A stretch of 64,000 bases of DNA, from assembly GCA_017631875.1 (NCBI GenBank), contig JAGBSL010000014.1, forward strand, positions 1 to 64,000, given 5' to 3'. The translations under genes were made by a program, and so were the position numbers. A model generated the notes under the pieces. That model did no database searches. It was not told the origin of the DNA and worked only from the letters and a program-made list of their open reading frames with translations. The stretch comes from Bacteroidales bacterium. GTDB taxonomy: Bacteria; Bacteroidota; Bacteroidia; Bacteroidales; UBA932. This document shows positions 41,872 to 51,226 of the stretch, one piece after another; within the stretch, counting starts at the first letter, position 1, and every line of letters starts with the position of its first letter.

Positions 41872-43083
41872 ATGATTATTTTAGTACTCAATTGCGGAAG
41901 TTCTTCTCTGAAGTATCAGCTTCTTGACATGAAGAACGACGAGGTTTACGATCTTCTTGCAAAAGGTCTTGTGGAGAGGATCGGAATGGAAACAGGCTGT
42001 CTTAAGCATCAGGCTACAGGCAAAGAGAATTTTGTAAAGGAAATGCCGATCGAGAACCATACAGTAGGTATCAAGGCGGTCCTTGAAGCTCTCCTTGACA
42101 AGGAGTATGGTGTGCTCGAGACCCTTGAGGATATCGAAGCCGTCGGCCACAGAGTGGTTCACGGTGCTGAGGAGTTCGTATGCAGCCAGCTCATCACCGA
42201 CGAGGTGATCGCGCAGCTCGAGAAGTGCTCGGTGTTTGCGCCTCTTCATAACCCTGCAAACATCCTCGGAATCAGAGCTGTGTCAGAGGTTCTTCCTGAA
42301 GTTCCTCAGGTAGGTGTGTTCGATACTGCATTCCACCAGACAATGCCAGCATACGCATACATGTACGGTCTTCCATACGAGTATTATGAGAAATATGGCA
42401 TCCGCCGCTACGGTTTCCACGGAACAAGCCACAAGTATGTGTCTGCAAAGGGTGCAAAGTTCGCTGGCCTCGATCCTGAGAATTCAAAGGTGATTACATG
42501 TCACCTCGGTAACGGTAGCTCTATCGCTGCTGTCGTAAACGGAAAGTCAATCGATACGACAATGGGATTCACTCCGCTTGAGGGTCTCATCATGGGAACA
42601 CGAAGCGGTAGCGTTGACCCTGAGGTTGTAACTTACATCCAGGAGAAGGAAGGTCTTTCTGCTGCAGAGATGAGCAAGGTGCTGAACAAGAAGTCCGGTT
42701 TCCTCGGCCTCTCATGCGTTTCATCTGACGCACGTGACCTTGACAATGCGGCAAATGAGGGCGATCCAAAGGCAAAGCTCGTTCTCAAGAAGCTCACATA
42801 CGAGATCACAAAGTACATCGGCGCTTATGCAGCAGCGATGAACGGTGTCGACCTCATCGTCTTTACTGGCGGTATCGGTGAGAACAACAGCCGTCTGCGC
42901 CGCAGAGTATGTGAGAACCTTACTTACCTCGGTGTCAAGTTCGACTATGATGCAAATGTCGTAAGAGGAGTCGACACAATCATCACTCTTCCTGATTCTA
43001 AGGTTAAGGTTGCACTCATCACTACAAATGAGGAGCTGATGATTGCACGCGATACTATGAATATTGTTCAGAACGAGGACTAG
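41872..43083 (+). CDS. ackA: Acetate kinase
   Basis: The 403-residue enzyme converts acetyl phosphate and ADP to acetate and ATP. LNCGSSSLKYQL, VFDTAFHQTMP, RRYGFHGTSH and LGNGSS are the family motifs. ATG 41872 is used; the longer frame starts with TTG inside the predicted leader. It precedes ptb by three bases, so acetate and butyrate kinase share one transcript. No pta gene is seen here. Confidence 0.95.
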   Translation: MIILVLNCGSSSLKYQLLDMKNDEVYDLLAKGLVERIGMETGCLKHQATGKENFVKEMPIENHTVGIKAVLEALLDKEYGVLETLEDIEAVGHRVVHGAEEFVCSQLITDEVIAQLEKCSVFAPLHNPANILGIRAVSEVLPEVPQVGVFDTAFHQTMPAYAYMYGLPYEYYEKYGIRRYGFHGTSHKYVSAKGAKFAGLDPENSKVITCHLGNGSSIAAVVNGKSIDTTMGFTPLEGLIMGTRSGSVDPEVVTYIQEKEGLSAAEMSKVLNKKSGFLGLSCVSSDARDLDNAANEGDPKAKLVLKKLTYEITKYIGAYAAAMNGVDLIVFTGGIGENNSRLRRRVCENLTYLGVKFDYDANVVRGVDTIITLPDSKVKVALITTNEELMIARDTMNIVQNED

Positions 43084-43086
43084 AAT

Positions 43087-43989
43087 ATGTTTACAAAATT
43101 CGAACAGATCTATGCCGAGCTCAAGGGCAGAGGCAACAGAAAGAGAATGGTGGCGGCATGGGGAGTGGATACCCATACGGTTGCTGCTGCAGGCAAGGCA
43201 ATTGCTCTTGGCCTGGCTGATGTCACACTCGTAGGTGACCAGGACCTTATCGCTAAGGCGTGTGCCGAAGAGGGGGTTGATATCTCGGTATTTACTATCG
43301 TACACAATCCTGACGAGTTGAAGTCAGTCGCTCAGGCTGTCCAGATGATCAATGACGGCGAGGGTGACTTCCTTATGAAGGGCCTCTGCTCGACAGACAA
43401 GTTCCTCCGTGCTATTCTCAATAAGGAGAAAGGCCTCCTTCCTCCTAAGGGTACGTTGACCCACTGTACAACTCTTGAGATTCCGTCATACCATAAGCTT
43501 CTTTTTGTCGGCGACGTAGCGGTTATCCCTGCACCGGACTTCAAGCAGAAGCAGACAATCATGGAGTGGCTCGTGAAGACAGCCAAGGCTGTAGGAGTGC
43601 AGACACCAAAGGTTGCTATCCTGGCTGCGACAGAGCAGGTTCTTCCAAGCCAGCCTGCATCAGTAGAGGCAGCTATGCTTTCGAAGATGGTAGAGCGCGG
43701 ACAGATCAAGGGATGCATCGCTGACGGTCCGCTTGCACTCGATGTGGCTATCGACATGGAATCAGTTCAGATCAAGGGTCTTGTGAGCCCGGTAGCAGGA
43801 GATGCGGACTGCATCCTCTTCCCTAACATCGAGTCAGGAAACGTATTCTACAAGGCAAACTCGAAGCTGGTTCCAGGCGTAAGACAGGCAGGCCTCCTCG
43901 TTGGAGCAAAGGTGCCATGCGTTCTTTCAAGCCGTGCAGACAGCATCGACACAAAGTTGAACTCAATCGCTATCGCAGCAATGTTCTAA
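43087..43989 (+). CDS. ptb: Phosphate butyryltransferase
   Basis: The 300-residue enzyme of the PTA_PTB family converts butyryl-CoA to butyryl phosphate. Its position between ackA and buk and its short length (pta proteins are usually longer) favour butyryl over acetyl use. DFLMKGLCSTDKFLRAILN, LTHCTTLEIPSYHKLLFVGD and GPLALDVAIDMES are typical. It cannot be excluded that it also accepts other short or branched acyl-CoAs. Confidence 0.92.
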   Translation: MFTKFEQIYAELKGRGNRKRMVAAWGVDTHTVAAAGKAIALGLADVTLVGDQDLIAKACAEEGVDISVFTIVHNPDELKSVAQAVQMINDGEGDFLMKGLCSTDKFLRAILNKEKGLLPPKGTLTHCTTLEIPSYHKLLFVGDVAVIPAPDFKQKQTIMEWLVKTAKAVGVQTPKVAILAATEQVLPSQPASVEAAMLSKMVERGQIKGCIADGPLALDVAIDMESVQIKGLVSPVAGDADCILFPNIESGNVFYKANSKLVPGVRQAGLLVGAKVPCVLSSRADSIDTKLNSIAIAAMF

Positions 43990-43996
43990 TAAAGTC

Positions 43997-45097
43997 ATGA
44001 AAGGTAAAGTACTTATAATCAATCCGGGTTCTACCTCGACCAAGATCGGTTTCTACGAGGACGGACAGCAGAAGTTCGAGACAAACCTCAGCCACTCTGC
44101 AGAAGAAATCGCAAAGTATGAATCAGTGATGCAGCAGGGCGGCATGCGCCGTGACGCCATCGTGAATTTCCTTTCGGAAAATGGAGTTGAACTAGACTCC
44201 ATCGACCTGATCATGGCTCGTGGTGGTTTGATTACTCCAATTCAGACTGGTGTATATGAGGTTACTCAGAAGATGCGAGATGCCCTTGTCGAGGGTAAGG
44301 ACGGTGTGCATGCATGCAACCTCAGCGCTCTTATCGCTGATGACCTCGCAGTTGAAATCAGCGGAATGCGTGCAGCAAAGGGTCAGGAGGGCAACTGCAA
44401 GGCATATATCGCAGATGCTCCTACTTCTGACGACATGCTTCCTGAACTCAAGCTTTCAGGACATCCTGCCTTCCAGCGCAGACCGGCATTCCATACACTC
44501 AACTCACGTGCGATGGTACGCCGTTATGCACGTAGCGTAGGTAAGTCGAACAAGGATGTGACTGTCATCGTCGCTCACATGGGTGGCGGTACATCAGTAT
44601 CTCTTCACAAGAACGGCCTTGTGATTGATGTTAACGATGCACTCGGCGGAGACGGTCCAATGAGTCCGGAGCGTGCAGGATCTGTACCTGCTTTCCCGCT
44701 GGTAGACCTTTGTTTCAGCGGTCAGTACAGCAAGGCAGAGATCAAGAAGATGCTCGTTGGAAAGGGTGGAGCTGTAGGTCACCTCGGTACCAATGATTTC
44801 CGTGAGGTCGAGAACAGGGCAGTGGCCGGAGAGCCAGCTTTCGTAGAGTTCCTCAATGCCTTCAATATCTCGGTTGCCAAGTACATCGGTGCAATGGCGA
44901 CGGTAGTCGGAGGAAAGGTCGATGCAATCATCCTTACCGGTGGAATCGCATACGGCAAGCCGATTACGCGACCAATCACTGAGATGGTGCAGTTCATCGC
45001 TCCTGTTGAGGTATATCCGGGAGAGAACGAGCTCGAATCACTTGCAGAGAATGGATACGGAATCCTTGCCGGTGAGTTTGAGGTGAAGCAGTATTAA
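43997..45097 (+). CDS. buk: Butyrate kinase
   Basis: The 366-residue enzyme is of the acetate-kinase fold, with the branch motif NPGSTSTKIGFY at the N-terminus, and VIVAHMGGGTSVSLH and GGDGPMSPERAG further on. It makes butyrate and ATP from butyryl phosphate. It lies seven bases after ptb. A strong terminator follows. Confidence 0.95.
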   Translation: MKGKVLIINPGSTSTKIGFYEDGQQKFETNLSHSAEEIAKYESVMQQGGMRRDAIVNFLSENGVELDSIDLIMARGGLITPIQTGVYEVTQKMRDALVEGKDGVHACNLSALIADDLAVEISGMRAAKGQEGNCKAYIADAPTSDDMLPELKLSGHPAFQRRPAFHTLNSRAMVRRYARSVGKSNKDVTVIVAHMGGGTSVSLHKNGLVIDVNDALGGDGPMSPERAGSVPAFPLVDLCFSGQYSKAEIKKMLVGKGGAVGHLGTNDFREVENRAVAGEPAFVEFLNAFNISVAKYIGAMATVVGGKVDAIILTGGIAYGKPITRPITEMVQFIAPVEVYPGENELESLAENGYGILAGEFEVKQY

Positions 45098-45108
45098 TAA
45101 AATAATTG

Positions 45109-45153
45109 CCAAAAAGAAACCTGTTCGGATTATTCGAACAGGTTTCTTTTTGG
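45109..45153. terminator. Strong bidirectional terminator after buk
   Basis: The 19-bp perfect arms CCAAAAAGAAACCTGTTCG and CGAACAGGTTTCTTTTTGG surround a 7-base loop. The stop codon of the convergent serine hydrolase (45130-45132) is in the loop, so its last codons form one arm. Confidence 0.85.
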
Positions 45154-46407
45154 TAACTTATCTCCATATAGTGATCGACATTCCTTGAATAGGGCTTCGG
45201 TATACCTTGGGAATCGAGGCCCTCTATATGTACTGGTATTTGTGATCATGATCCAGCACTCTCCATCAGGATAATATCTGACAAGTGCACTGGTACCGGC
45301 CAGGGTACCTGTTCTGCTCCATCCTTTCTCAGGATCGGTGTCATTCCATCCCAATGAGAATGTCTCTTTGTCAAAATATGCGGTCATCTGGAGGACAGCA
45401 TCATGTGAGATTATGTCCTTCACTCCCGGATCGCCGTCTATGCTTGCAACGAAGCGGGCGATTTCAGCAGGTGAAGCACACCATGCGCCAGCGCCGGAAA
45501 GGAGCGGTAGGTTGGTGCCGCCATAGCAACGCTCTACCATGCGGCCGCTGCCCGTGTATTCCTGTACATATTTACCGTCTCCCTCGTGGGTGTAGTATCT
45601 CACCTCGTTTGGTCTCTTGTCTCCGTAGTATGTGCCTCCTATGTGCATGTCGAAGCACCCCGCTGGCTCAAGCACCCTCTCCTTCATGAACTGCTCGTAT
45701 GGCATTCCCGATACTCTTTCTATGATTTCGGAGAGGAGAAGGTAGCAGAAGTTGGAGTATTTCTGGCTTGTTCCAGGAACCCACCGGAGCTTTCTGCTGA
45801 GTACGAGTCCGAAGTAGTCTTCCTTTGTCGGTGCATGATCGAGCCCAAGCTGGTTCTTGACATCCACAGACGAGAACAGAGGGTCTCTTCTGAATCCGGC
45901 CTGGTGTCTCAGAAGGTGTTCGACGGTGATCTTTCTGTAGTTTTTGTCACATTTTACAAGGTCGTTGAAAAATGGGTCGTCAAGGATTCCTCCCGGACCG
46001 AAAACGGTGTCCTTGATGCTAAGCGAATCCATGTCCTGAAGCACCATGATTCCTGTGGCAGTAAGGAGTTTGGAAACTGATGCCATTCGCAGAATATGGC
46101 TCGGTTCCATCAGGATTTCCTTTTCTGCATTGGCCCAGCCGTAGCCCTTGGCGTAAACCAGAGAGTCGTTTCTGGTTATAGCCAGCGAAGCCCCCTTGAT
46201 GTGCCACTTGGTCATAAAATTCCTAATTTTTTTGTCCATCGGAGCAAGCTCGGGAATGTCAGACATGGCGTTAGTAAGGGTATCGTTCAGTCTTAGTAGG
46301 GGAGTGCTCTCCTCCGCTTCTTCTTTTGAGTGGCGTGATATAATGGCAAATGCCGTCACGAGGGCGGCAATTGCAATAAAGGATATGATGATGTTCTTTT
46401 TCTTCAT
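45130..46407 (-). CDS. Serine hydrolase, class C beta-lactamase-like
   Basis: The 425-residue protein has an N-terminal TM or signal anchor (about 5-22), then the beta-lactamase fold: SVSK (SxxK), YSN (YxN) and RTG in place of KTG. Such proteins are often D-peptidases or esterases and are not resistance enzymes by default. ATG 46407 (MKKKNIII) is two bases after the previous gene's stop; the longer frame from 46491 overlaps that gene. It is the last gene of a minus-strand run. Confidence 0.87.
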   Translation of the reverse strand: MKKKNIIISFIAIAALVTAFAIISRHSKEEAEESTPLLRLNDTLTNAMSDIPELAPMDKKIRNFMTKWHIKGASLAITRNDSLVYAKGYGWANAEKEILMEPSHILRMASVSKLLTATGIMVLQDMDSLSIKDTVFGPGGILDDPFFNDLVKCDKNYRKITVEHLLRHQAGFRRDPLFSSVDVKNQLGLDHAPTKEDYFGLVLSRKLRWVPGTSQKYSNFCYLLLSEIIERVSGMPYEQFMKERVLEPAGCFDMHIGGTYYGDKRPNEVRYYTHEGDGKYVQEYTGSGRMVERCYGGTNLPLLSGAGAWCASPAEIARFVASIDGDPGVKDIISHDAVLQMTAYFDKETFSLGWNDTDPEKGWSRTGTLAGTSALVRYYPDGECWIMITNTSTYRGPRFPRYTEALFKECRSLYGDKLPKRNLFE

Positions 46408-46409
46408 TG

Positions 46410-47018
46410 TCAGATCTTTCCGGCTTTTCTTGCAAAATCGATGATGAAATCCGCTGTTCCCTCGATTCCGAGAATCGACGAGTCGATGCAAAGGTCGTAA
46501 TTACTTGCGACGCCCCATTCACCGAATGTATAATAATTGTAGTATTCGGCTCTTTGCTTATCCTTCTCCTGGGCTTTTGCCTTTGCGTCCTCAAGGCTCA
46601 TTCCCTGTCTTGAAGCAATGCGTTCTGCCCGGACCTCAAGAGGTGATGTGAGGAACACGTTCAGGGTGTTCTCGTGGTCTCTAAGGATGTAGTCTGCGCA
46701 TCTTCCCACGATTATGGCTGAACCTTGCTCGGCAATTTTTTCTATAGTCTGGCTCTGGAGCTTGAATATGCCCCTGTCGCTCATGTAGTTCTCCGTGTCG
46801 CCGAATCCGCTGGTAAATATTCCTGCAAAAGAGAAGAACCCCTTCTTCTCGTCTCTCTCCTTGAAGAACTCAGCGCCGAATCCGCTGTCCTTTGCTGCCT
46901 GACTTATGATTTCCCTGTCATAGACCGGGATGTCCAGCTTTCTGCCCAGCTCGTATGCGACTCCTCGTCCGCCACCTCCGAACTGTCTTCCTATGTTGAT
47001 GATGATCTTCTTTTCCAT
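46410..47018 (-). CDS. Cytidylate-kinase-like family protein
   Basis: The 202-residue protein has the P-loop-like GRQFGGGGRGVAYELG near the N-terminus and the CMP-kinase-like DIPVYDREII, IVGRCADYIL and ERIASRQG blocks (Cytidylate_kin_like). True Cmk proteins are distinct, so the nucleotide substrate is unsure. ATG 47018 (MEKKIIINIG) is chosen; the longer frame begins inside the MATE gene. It is 11 bases after MATE. Confidence 0.85.
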   Translation of the reverse strand: MEKKIIINIGRQFGGGGRGVAYELGRKLDIPVYDREIISQAAKDSGFGAEFFKERDEKKGFFSFAGIFTSGFGDTENYMSDRGIFKLQSQTIEKIAEQGSAIIVGRCADYILRDHENTLNVFLTSPLEVRAERIASRQGMSLEDAKAKAQEKDKQRAEYYNYYTFGEWGVASNYDLCIDSSILGIEGTADFIIDFARKAGKI

Positions 47019-47029
47019 GGCTGTAGGTT

Positions 47030-48421
47030 CTAAATCTGGCTGCCTAATATAGAAGCTTCCTGGCCGTCCTGGAGTCTGTTGAACTTCTTGAACAGTCTTC
47101 TCAGAAGTATTGCTGTGAGAGCTGCTGACAGTACATCCGAAACAGGGAAACTCATCCATACTCCGCTGGCTCCATGCCACAGAGGAAGGGCGTAAAGGAG
47201 CGGAAGCAGGAAGAGGATCTGCCTTGAAAGTGACAGTATGACTGACTTCTTCACCATGCCAAGACACTGGAAGAAGTTGGTTCCGATCATCTGGAATCCT
47301 ACGATAGGGAAGCCTATCACCAGTATCCTTAGTCCGTGTGAGGCCATCTCCATCAGTGCTTCGTCATGGGTGAATATTCCGACGGCGATTCTTGGGAAGA
47401 ACATTCCGATGATAAAGCAGATGCAGGTCACTATAGTGCCCAACTTAGCAGTCATCCAGAATACTTCCTTCACTCTCGAGTACTGCTTTGCACCGTAGTT
47501 GTATCCTGCAATAGGCTGCATGCCCTGGTTCAGACCCATGCATATCATGATAAACATGAATATCAATCTGTTACAGATTCCGTATGCTCCGATACCAAGG
47601 TCGCCGCTATAGTCGCGGAGTTGCTGGTTTATGAAGAGTGTTACCAGACATGCAGCGGCGTTCATGAGGAATGGTCCCATTCCGATGGCAAGCGAATCCT
47701 TTGCAACACGCATGTCAAGCTTGAAGATACCCTTCTCGAAGTGGAATGCCCTTTCCTTGTCACTGAAATGCTTCAGCACTACAATCATGGCTACGGTCTG
47801 CGCGATCACTGTAGCCCATGCGGCACCCGCGATTCCCATATCGAACACGAAGATGAAGATAGGGTCAAGGATTGTATTGAACACGACCGTGAATATAGTG
47901 AGCGCCATTGCCTTCTTCGGGAATCCGGATGAACGCATGGCGGCGTTAAGGCCGAAATACACGTGCGTTATGACGTTTCCTATGAGGATGATCGTAATGT
48001 ACTCCTTAGCGTATGGAAGCGTATTCTCGCTGGCTCCGAAGAAATAGAGGATAGGGTCTATGAATATCAAGGCCGCTGCCATGAATATCAGTCCGATGAT
48101 GATGTTCAGACTGACGACGTTTCCGAGAACCTTGTTTGCGGCCTTGTAGTTCTTCTGTCCCAGGAGGACTGAAAGCATAACCGCTGCTCCGGCGCCTACA
48201 AGTGTGCCGAATGCTGTGGAGAGGTTCATCAGAGGGAAAGTGACAGCCAGACCGGAAATTGCGAGCGGACCAACACCTTGTCCGATGAAGATGCTGTCCA
48301 CCATATTATATAAAGACGCCGCTGTCTGCGCAATGATGGCAGGCAGGGCGTATTGCTTGAGAAGGCGGCCGATCTTCTCGGTGCCTAATTCGGTTGGAAT
48401 TGAGGATTTTCCGGTGCTCAT
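47030..48421 (-). CDS. MATE family efflux transporter
   Basis: The 463-residue protein has about 12 TM segments in two similar halves. The N-terminal QTAASLYNMVDSIFIGQGVG and the matching second-half region PIAGYNYGAKQYSRVKE are typical of DinF/NorM-type MATE proteins, which export cationic drugs or metabolites with Na+ or H+. The stop of the FKBP gene is one base away, so it is in the same operon. Confidence 0.92.
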   Translation of the reverse strand: MSTGKSSIPTELGTEKIGRLLKQYALPAIIAQTAASLYNMVDSIFIGQGVGPLAISGLAVTFPLMNLSTAFGTLVGAGAAVMLSVLLGQKNYKAANKVLGNVVSLNIIIGLIFMAAALIFIDPILYFFGASENTLPYAKEYITIILIGNVITHVYFGLNAAMRSSGFPKKAMALTIFTVVFNTILDPIFIFVFDMGIAGAAWATVIAQTVAMIVVLKHFSDKERAFHFEKGIFKLDMRVAKDSLAIGMGPFLMNAAACLVTLFINQQLRDYSGDLGIGAYGICNRLIFMFIMICMGLNQGMQPIAGYNYGAKQYSRVKEVFWMTAKLGTIVTCICFIIGMFFPRIAVGIFTHDEALMEMASHGLRILVIGFPIVGFQMIGTNFFQCLGMVKKSVILSLSRQILFLLPLLYALPLWHGASGVWMSFPVSDVLSAALTAILLRRLFKKFNRLQDGQEASILGSQI

Positions 48422-48422
48422 C

Positions 48423-49496
48423 TTACTTCTTTTCAGGCTTTGCTACAAGCTCGATTTCAAAGATAAGCGGTGCGTAGCCCGGTATGCTCGAGCCGCTGCC
48501 GGAGACTCCATATCCGTATGGTGAGTAGAATACTCCCACGCCTTTCTCCATTGCCCTCATCTGCCAGAGAGTCATTGCGAATCCCGGAATCATGTCAGAC
48601 TTGGACGATGTCATTGTAAGGTCTTCGTACTTCTCTGCCCAGTTAATCTGCATCGGCTCGTATGTCTTTGACGAAGAATAGAGATTGTTGTCTTTGGCTA
48701 CTCTCTCTATGTTGGTGTCGAAAACGAGTCCGTTGAGGAGTTTTCCCGTATAGTTGATGTAAAGGACCGTGTCTTTCTTGAATGATGTCGTGTCCTGAGG
48801 TGCCGCGAGCTGCTTGTAGAAGAATCCTGTCTTTACGCTGTCAGCCTCGGCCATGCCGGCGAAGATCTGGTCGGCAGGAGTGCCTCCGATCGTTACCTTG
48901 TCATTGCCGAAGAATCTGACGATCGAGTCAATCTGCCACTTGTTAATGTCCTCTGTGAAGTCACGAACTGTGAGTTCGTATATTGTAGACGTATAAGACG
49001 GACTGTCGTCCTCGTCGTAATAATCGAGATACTCCTGTGCACTGGCGAATTCCTTTGCAGTCATAAGCCAGCTTGGTACAATTATTTTCCTGTAGCCTCC
49101 CACCTTCATTCCGTAAAGGGCGTCGCCTACACCGGCCTGAATGGTCGTCTTGTATGTGGTCAGGAACTTTGGACCATAGTAGTTTGTGATTGAATAGTCT
49201 CCAAGCTGCTTTGCTGTCTTTTCATCAGTGTATGAAGATATGTTACCCTCGAGGCTTGAAATCTTATAATCTACGAGTGCATATCCGTTATCGGTAACAT
49301 CTGCACCATTCCCCTCTTGTTCGTCAATCACATAGATACCGAGTCCCGTCGGTTCTATACCAGGATGATTCATCTGCATCCATGCGTCGAAATAGCGCTT
49401 GTTTGCCTCGTTGGGTCCTGGTGTTACGGTTTTTGCACAACCTGCAAGGAGCAGGGTCGCTGCAATGTATAATGCTGTCGATAATGCTTTCTTCAT
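48423..49496 (-). CDS. FKBP-type peptidyl-prolyl isomerase lipoprotein with two FKBP-like regions
   Basis: The 357-residue lipoprotein (lipobox LLAGC) has two FKBP-like regions: about 55-200, with GDALYGMKVGGYRKIIVPSWL near 126-146, and about 220-355, with VLYINYTGKLLNGLVFDTN and PGFAMTLWQMRAMEKGVGVFY. The first domain is divergent. It should assist folding of exported proteins in the periplasm. Its own -7 box lies at 49527-49520, while it also follows another FKBP gene by 50 bases. Confidence 0.85.
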   Translation of the reverse strand: MKKALSTALYIAATLLLAGCAKTVTPGPNEANKRYFDAWMQMNHPGIEPTGLGIYVIDEQEGNGADVTDNGYALVDYKISSLEGNISSYTDEKTAKQLGDYSITNYYGPKFLTTYKTTIQAGVGDALYGMKVGGYRKIIVPSWLMTAKEFASAQEYLDYYDEDDSPSYTSTIYELTVRDFTEDINKWQIDSIVRFFGNDKVTIGGTPADQIFAGMAEADSVKTGFFYKQLAAPQDTTSFKKDTVLYINYTGKLLNGLVFDTNIERVAKDNNLYSSSKTYEPMQINWAEKYEDLTMTSSKSDMIPGFAMTLWQMRAMEKGVGVFYSPYGYGVSGSGSSIPGYAPLIFEIELVAKPEKK

Positions 49497-49519
49497 TGTC
49501 TTAAATCATAATGAACTTG

Positions 49520-49527
49520 CAAAGATA
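49520..49527 (-). promoter_or_regulatory. -7 box ahead of the two-domain FKBP gene
   Basis: Plus-strand CAAAGATA gives TATCTTTG on the minus strand, about 24 bases before the ATG. Confidence 0.5.
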
Positions 49528-49546
49528 ATAAAAATCCTTTCTGTCG

Positions 49547-50083
49547 CTACTCGTTAGAGACTCCGATCACCCATATTTTATAGAGCAGTGCGGAATTAAC
49601 AGGAATCGTGCCAAAAACCTCATCGCCAAATCCGTATTTACCGGAAAAGGCAATTTCGCATACTTCTCCGGATTTTACCCCGATCAGGCCGTTCCTGACG
49701 CCCTCCAGCAGTTGGGTACTGCGCATGTCTGCCTCGAATATCTGATATTCGTCATCGGTGAGTGTAAATCCCGCTCCTGCTGCCGTCTCCTGATGGTTTG
49801 TAGCGAAAAGTGACGATGGATTCGATGTGAATACATAGCCTGCATAGTAGAAAGATACGGATCCGCCTTCCTCAAGTGCCGGACCTGAGCCTTCGGTCTT
49901 GATAAGCCTTACGCTTCCCTTGTTGTACACCAGGTCGAGAGTGTCTTTTCCGCTCACTCTTGCCTTGGTCATGTATGCGTCGATCTGAGTGTCCTGCTTC
50001 GAGTAGAATGTTTCCAGTTTTTCCTTTACGCAGGAGCCTGTAGCCAGGCAGATGACGAGAAGTATGAGTATTTTACTTTTCAT
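49547..50083 (-). CDS. Small FKBP-type isomerase lipoprotein
   Basis: The 178-residue lipoprotein (lipobox ATGSC) has one FKBP domain: VSFYYAGYVF, LLEGVRNGLIGVKSGEVCEIAFSGKYGFGD and SALLYKIWVIGV. The hydrophobic pocket is only partly conserved (FYYAG for the usual VHYTG), so isomerase activity is unsure. It overlaps the nrnA stop by 11 bases, which indicates coupling. It resembles the gliding-associated GldI class in size, but no gliding genes are present. Confidence 0.82.
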   Translation of the reverse strand: MKSKILILLVICLATGSCVKEKLETFYSKQDTQIDAYMTKARVSGKDTLDLVYNKGSVRLIKTEGSGPALEEGGSVSFYYAGYVFTSNPSSLFATNHQETAAGAGFTLTDDEYQIFEADMRSTQLLEGVRNGLIGVKSGEVCEIAFSGKYGFGDEVFGTIPVNSALLYKIWVIGVSNE

Positions 50084-51116
50084 GTTCGGTCATGTATATG
50101 TGGGTGTGCTTTTCAATGTATTCCGCAACTTCGTTTATCGGTATGTGCAGCTTACCTCCTGCGGCGTTTTCATGTCCTCCTCCGTTAAAGAAGAGCTTGG
50201 CGCATCTGTTCGCTGAAGTACCCCTTTTGGATCTGATGGATATCCTTACCTCTCCTGATTCTTCTCTTGCAAAAATGCTCATCCTTACTTTTCCAATGCT
50301 GAGAGGCTCATTTACAAATCCTTCTGTATCACCTTCCTGCATTTTGTATCCATATTGTGCCTTCTTGTCAAGCACCATGTATGCCACTCCGTCCTTGGTC
50401 ACCTTCATAAGGTCCTTGAGCATGAATCCCTTGAGTCTTAGTCTGCTCTCGCTGTGCTCCTGATTGAGTTTCTGGAGGATCATGTCGCGGTCTACTCCTG
50501 CACGTAGCAGGTCTGAAGCCATTGCAAGCGTTGACGGGTATACGGAATTTCCGAAGTTGTTGGTGTCTGTGGTCATTCCGGTCATAAGAGCGGTGGCAAC
50601 TTCCATCGGTAGGTTTTCAGCCTTGCCGTCTATCTGTGGCATCGCCATGAGAATCCAGAAAAGGAGTTCCGATGCAGATGAGATGTCATTTTGAGAGAAT
50701 GAGAGGTCGTAGAGTGACCTGTCCGGGTCAAGGTGGTGGTCGATCAATATCTTCTTTGCCTTGGATTCAGTCAGTGGCGTTTCCAGAGATCCAGTCCTAT
50801 GGAATGCGTGGAAGTCCAGACATATGATCAGGTCGGCCTCTGTGATAGCGTCCAGAGCCTTCTGGTTGTTTTCTTCTCTGATAATGAGCGACTTCTGTGG
50901 AATGGCGTCTTTGATGAATCCGAGGAATCTGGGACAGCTGTCATTTAGGACCAGAAGTCTGTCGTCCTTTCCGCAAAGACCCAGGAAATGAAACATCGCT
51001 GCGCTGCTGCCGATTGCGTCACCGTCAGGCTTGGCGTGAGTTACAATTATTGGGTGTCTTGCTTCTTCGATCAGTCTTATGAATGTCTTTATGTTCTCTG
51101 GTGTTATGTCTTTCAT
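50073..51116 (-). CDS. nrnA: DHH/DHHA1 phosphoesterase, NrnA-like
   Basis: The 347-residue enzyme has the DHH metal motifs THAKPDGDAIGS (His27, Asp31, Asp33), CLDFH (Asp101) and IDHHLD (126-128), then a DHHA1 domain ending with GGGHENAAGG. NrnA relatives degrade nanoRNA, pAp or cyclic dinucleotide products. ATG 51116 (MKDITPEN) is used, since the -7 candidates at 51141-51156 lie within the longer frame. Confidence 0.88.
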   Translation of the reverse strand: MKDITPENIKTFIRLIEEARHPIIVTHAKPDGDAIGSSAAMFHFLGLCGKDDRLLVLNDSCPRFLGFIKDAIPQKSLIIREENNQKALDAITEADLIICLDFHAFHRTGSLETPLTESKAKKILIDHHLDPDRSLYDLSFSQNDISSASELLFWILMAMPQIDGKAENLPMEVATALMTGMTTDTNNFGNSVYPSTLAMASDLLRAGVDRDMILQKLNQEHSESRLRLKGFMLKDLMKVTKDGVAYMVLDKKAQYGYKMQEGDTEGFVNEPLSIGKVRMSIFAREESGEVRISIRSKRGTSANRCAKLFFNGGGHENAAGGKLHIPINEVAEYIEKHTHIYMTEHEK

Positions 51117-51140
51117 TCTTGAAGCATGTGTTTGGTGGTG

Positions 51141-51156
51141 CAAAATTACAAAATTA
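51141..51156 (-). promoter_or_regulatory. Tandem -7 boxes for nrnA
   Basis: CAAAATTA occurs twice in a row (51141-51148, 51149-51156), each reading TAATTTTG on the minus strand. Confidence 0.5.
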
Positions 51157-51181
51157 TATTGCAATTCATAAATGAATTTCC

Positions 51182-51189
51182 TAACTTTG
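51182..51189 (+). promoter_or_regulatory. -7 box for the TM protein-DUF3822-rsmD unit
   Basis: TAACTTTG, with ATTG 20 bases upstream as a weak -33 element. Confidence 0.6.
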
Positions 51190-51226
51190 TCCGTCCTTTG
51201 GAAAAAAGAAAATAAAACAATAAATA

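Noticed and set aside
45130..46407. Antibiotic-resistance beta-lactamase
   Set aside because: The fold and SxxK/YxN motifs are shared by many peptidases and esterases; nothing specific to AmpC-like resistance enzymes was seen.
46492..47267. Longer N-terminus for the cytidylate-kinase-like protein
   Set aside because: The extension overlaps the MATE gene in another frame and has no family similarity; MEKKIIINIG at 47018 fits the P-loop start.
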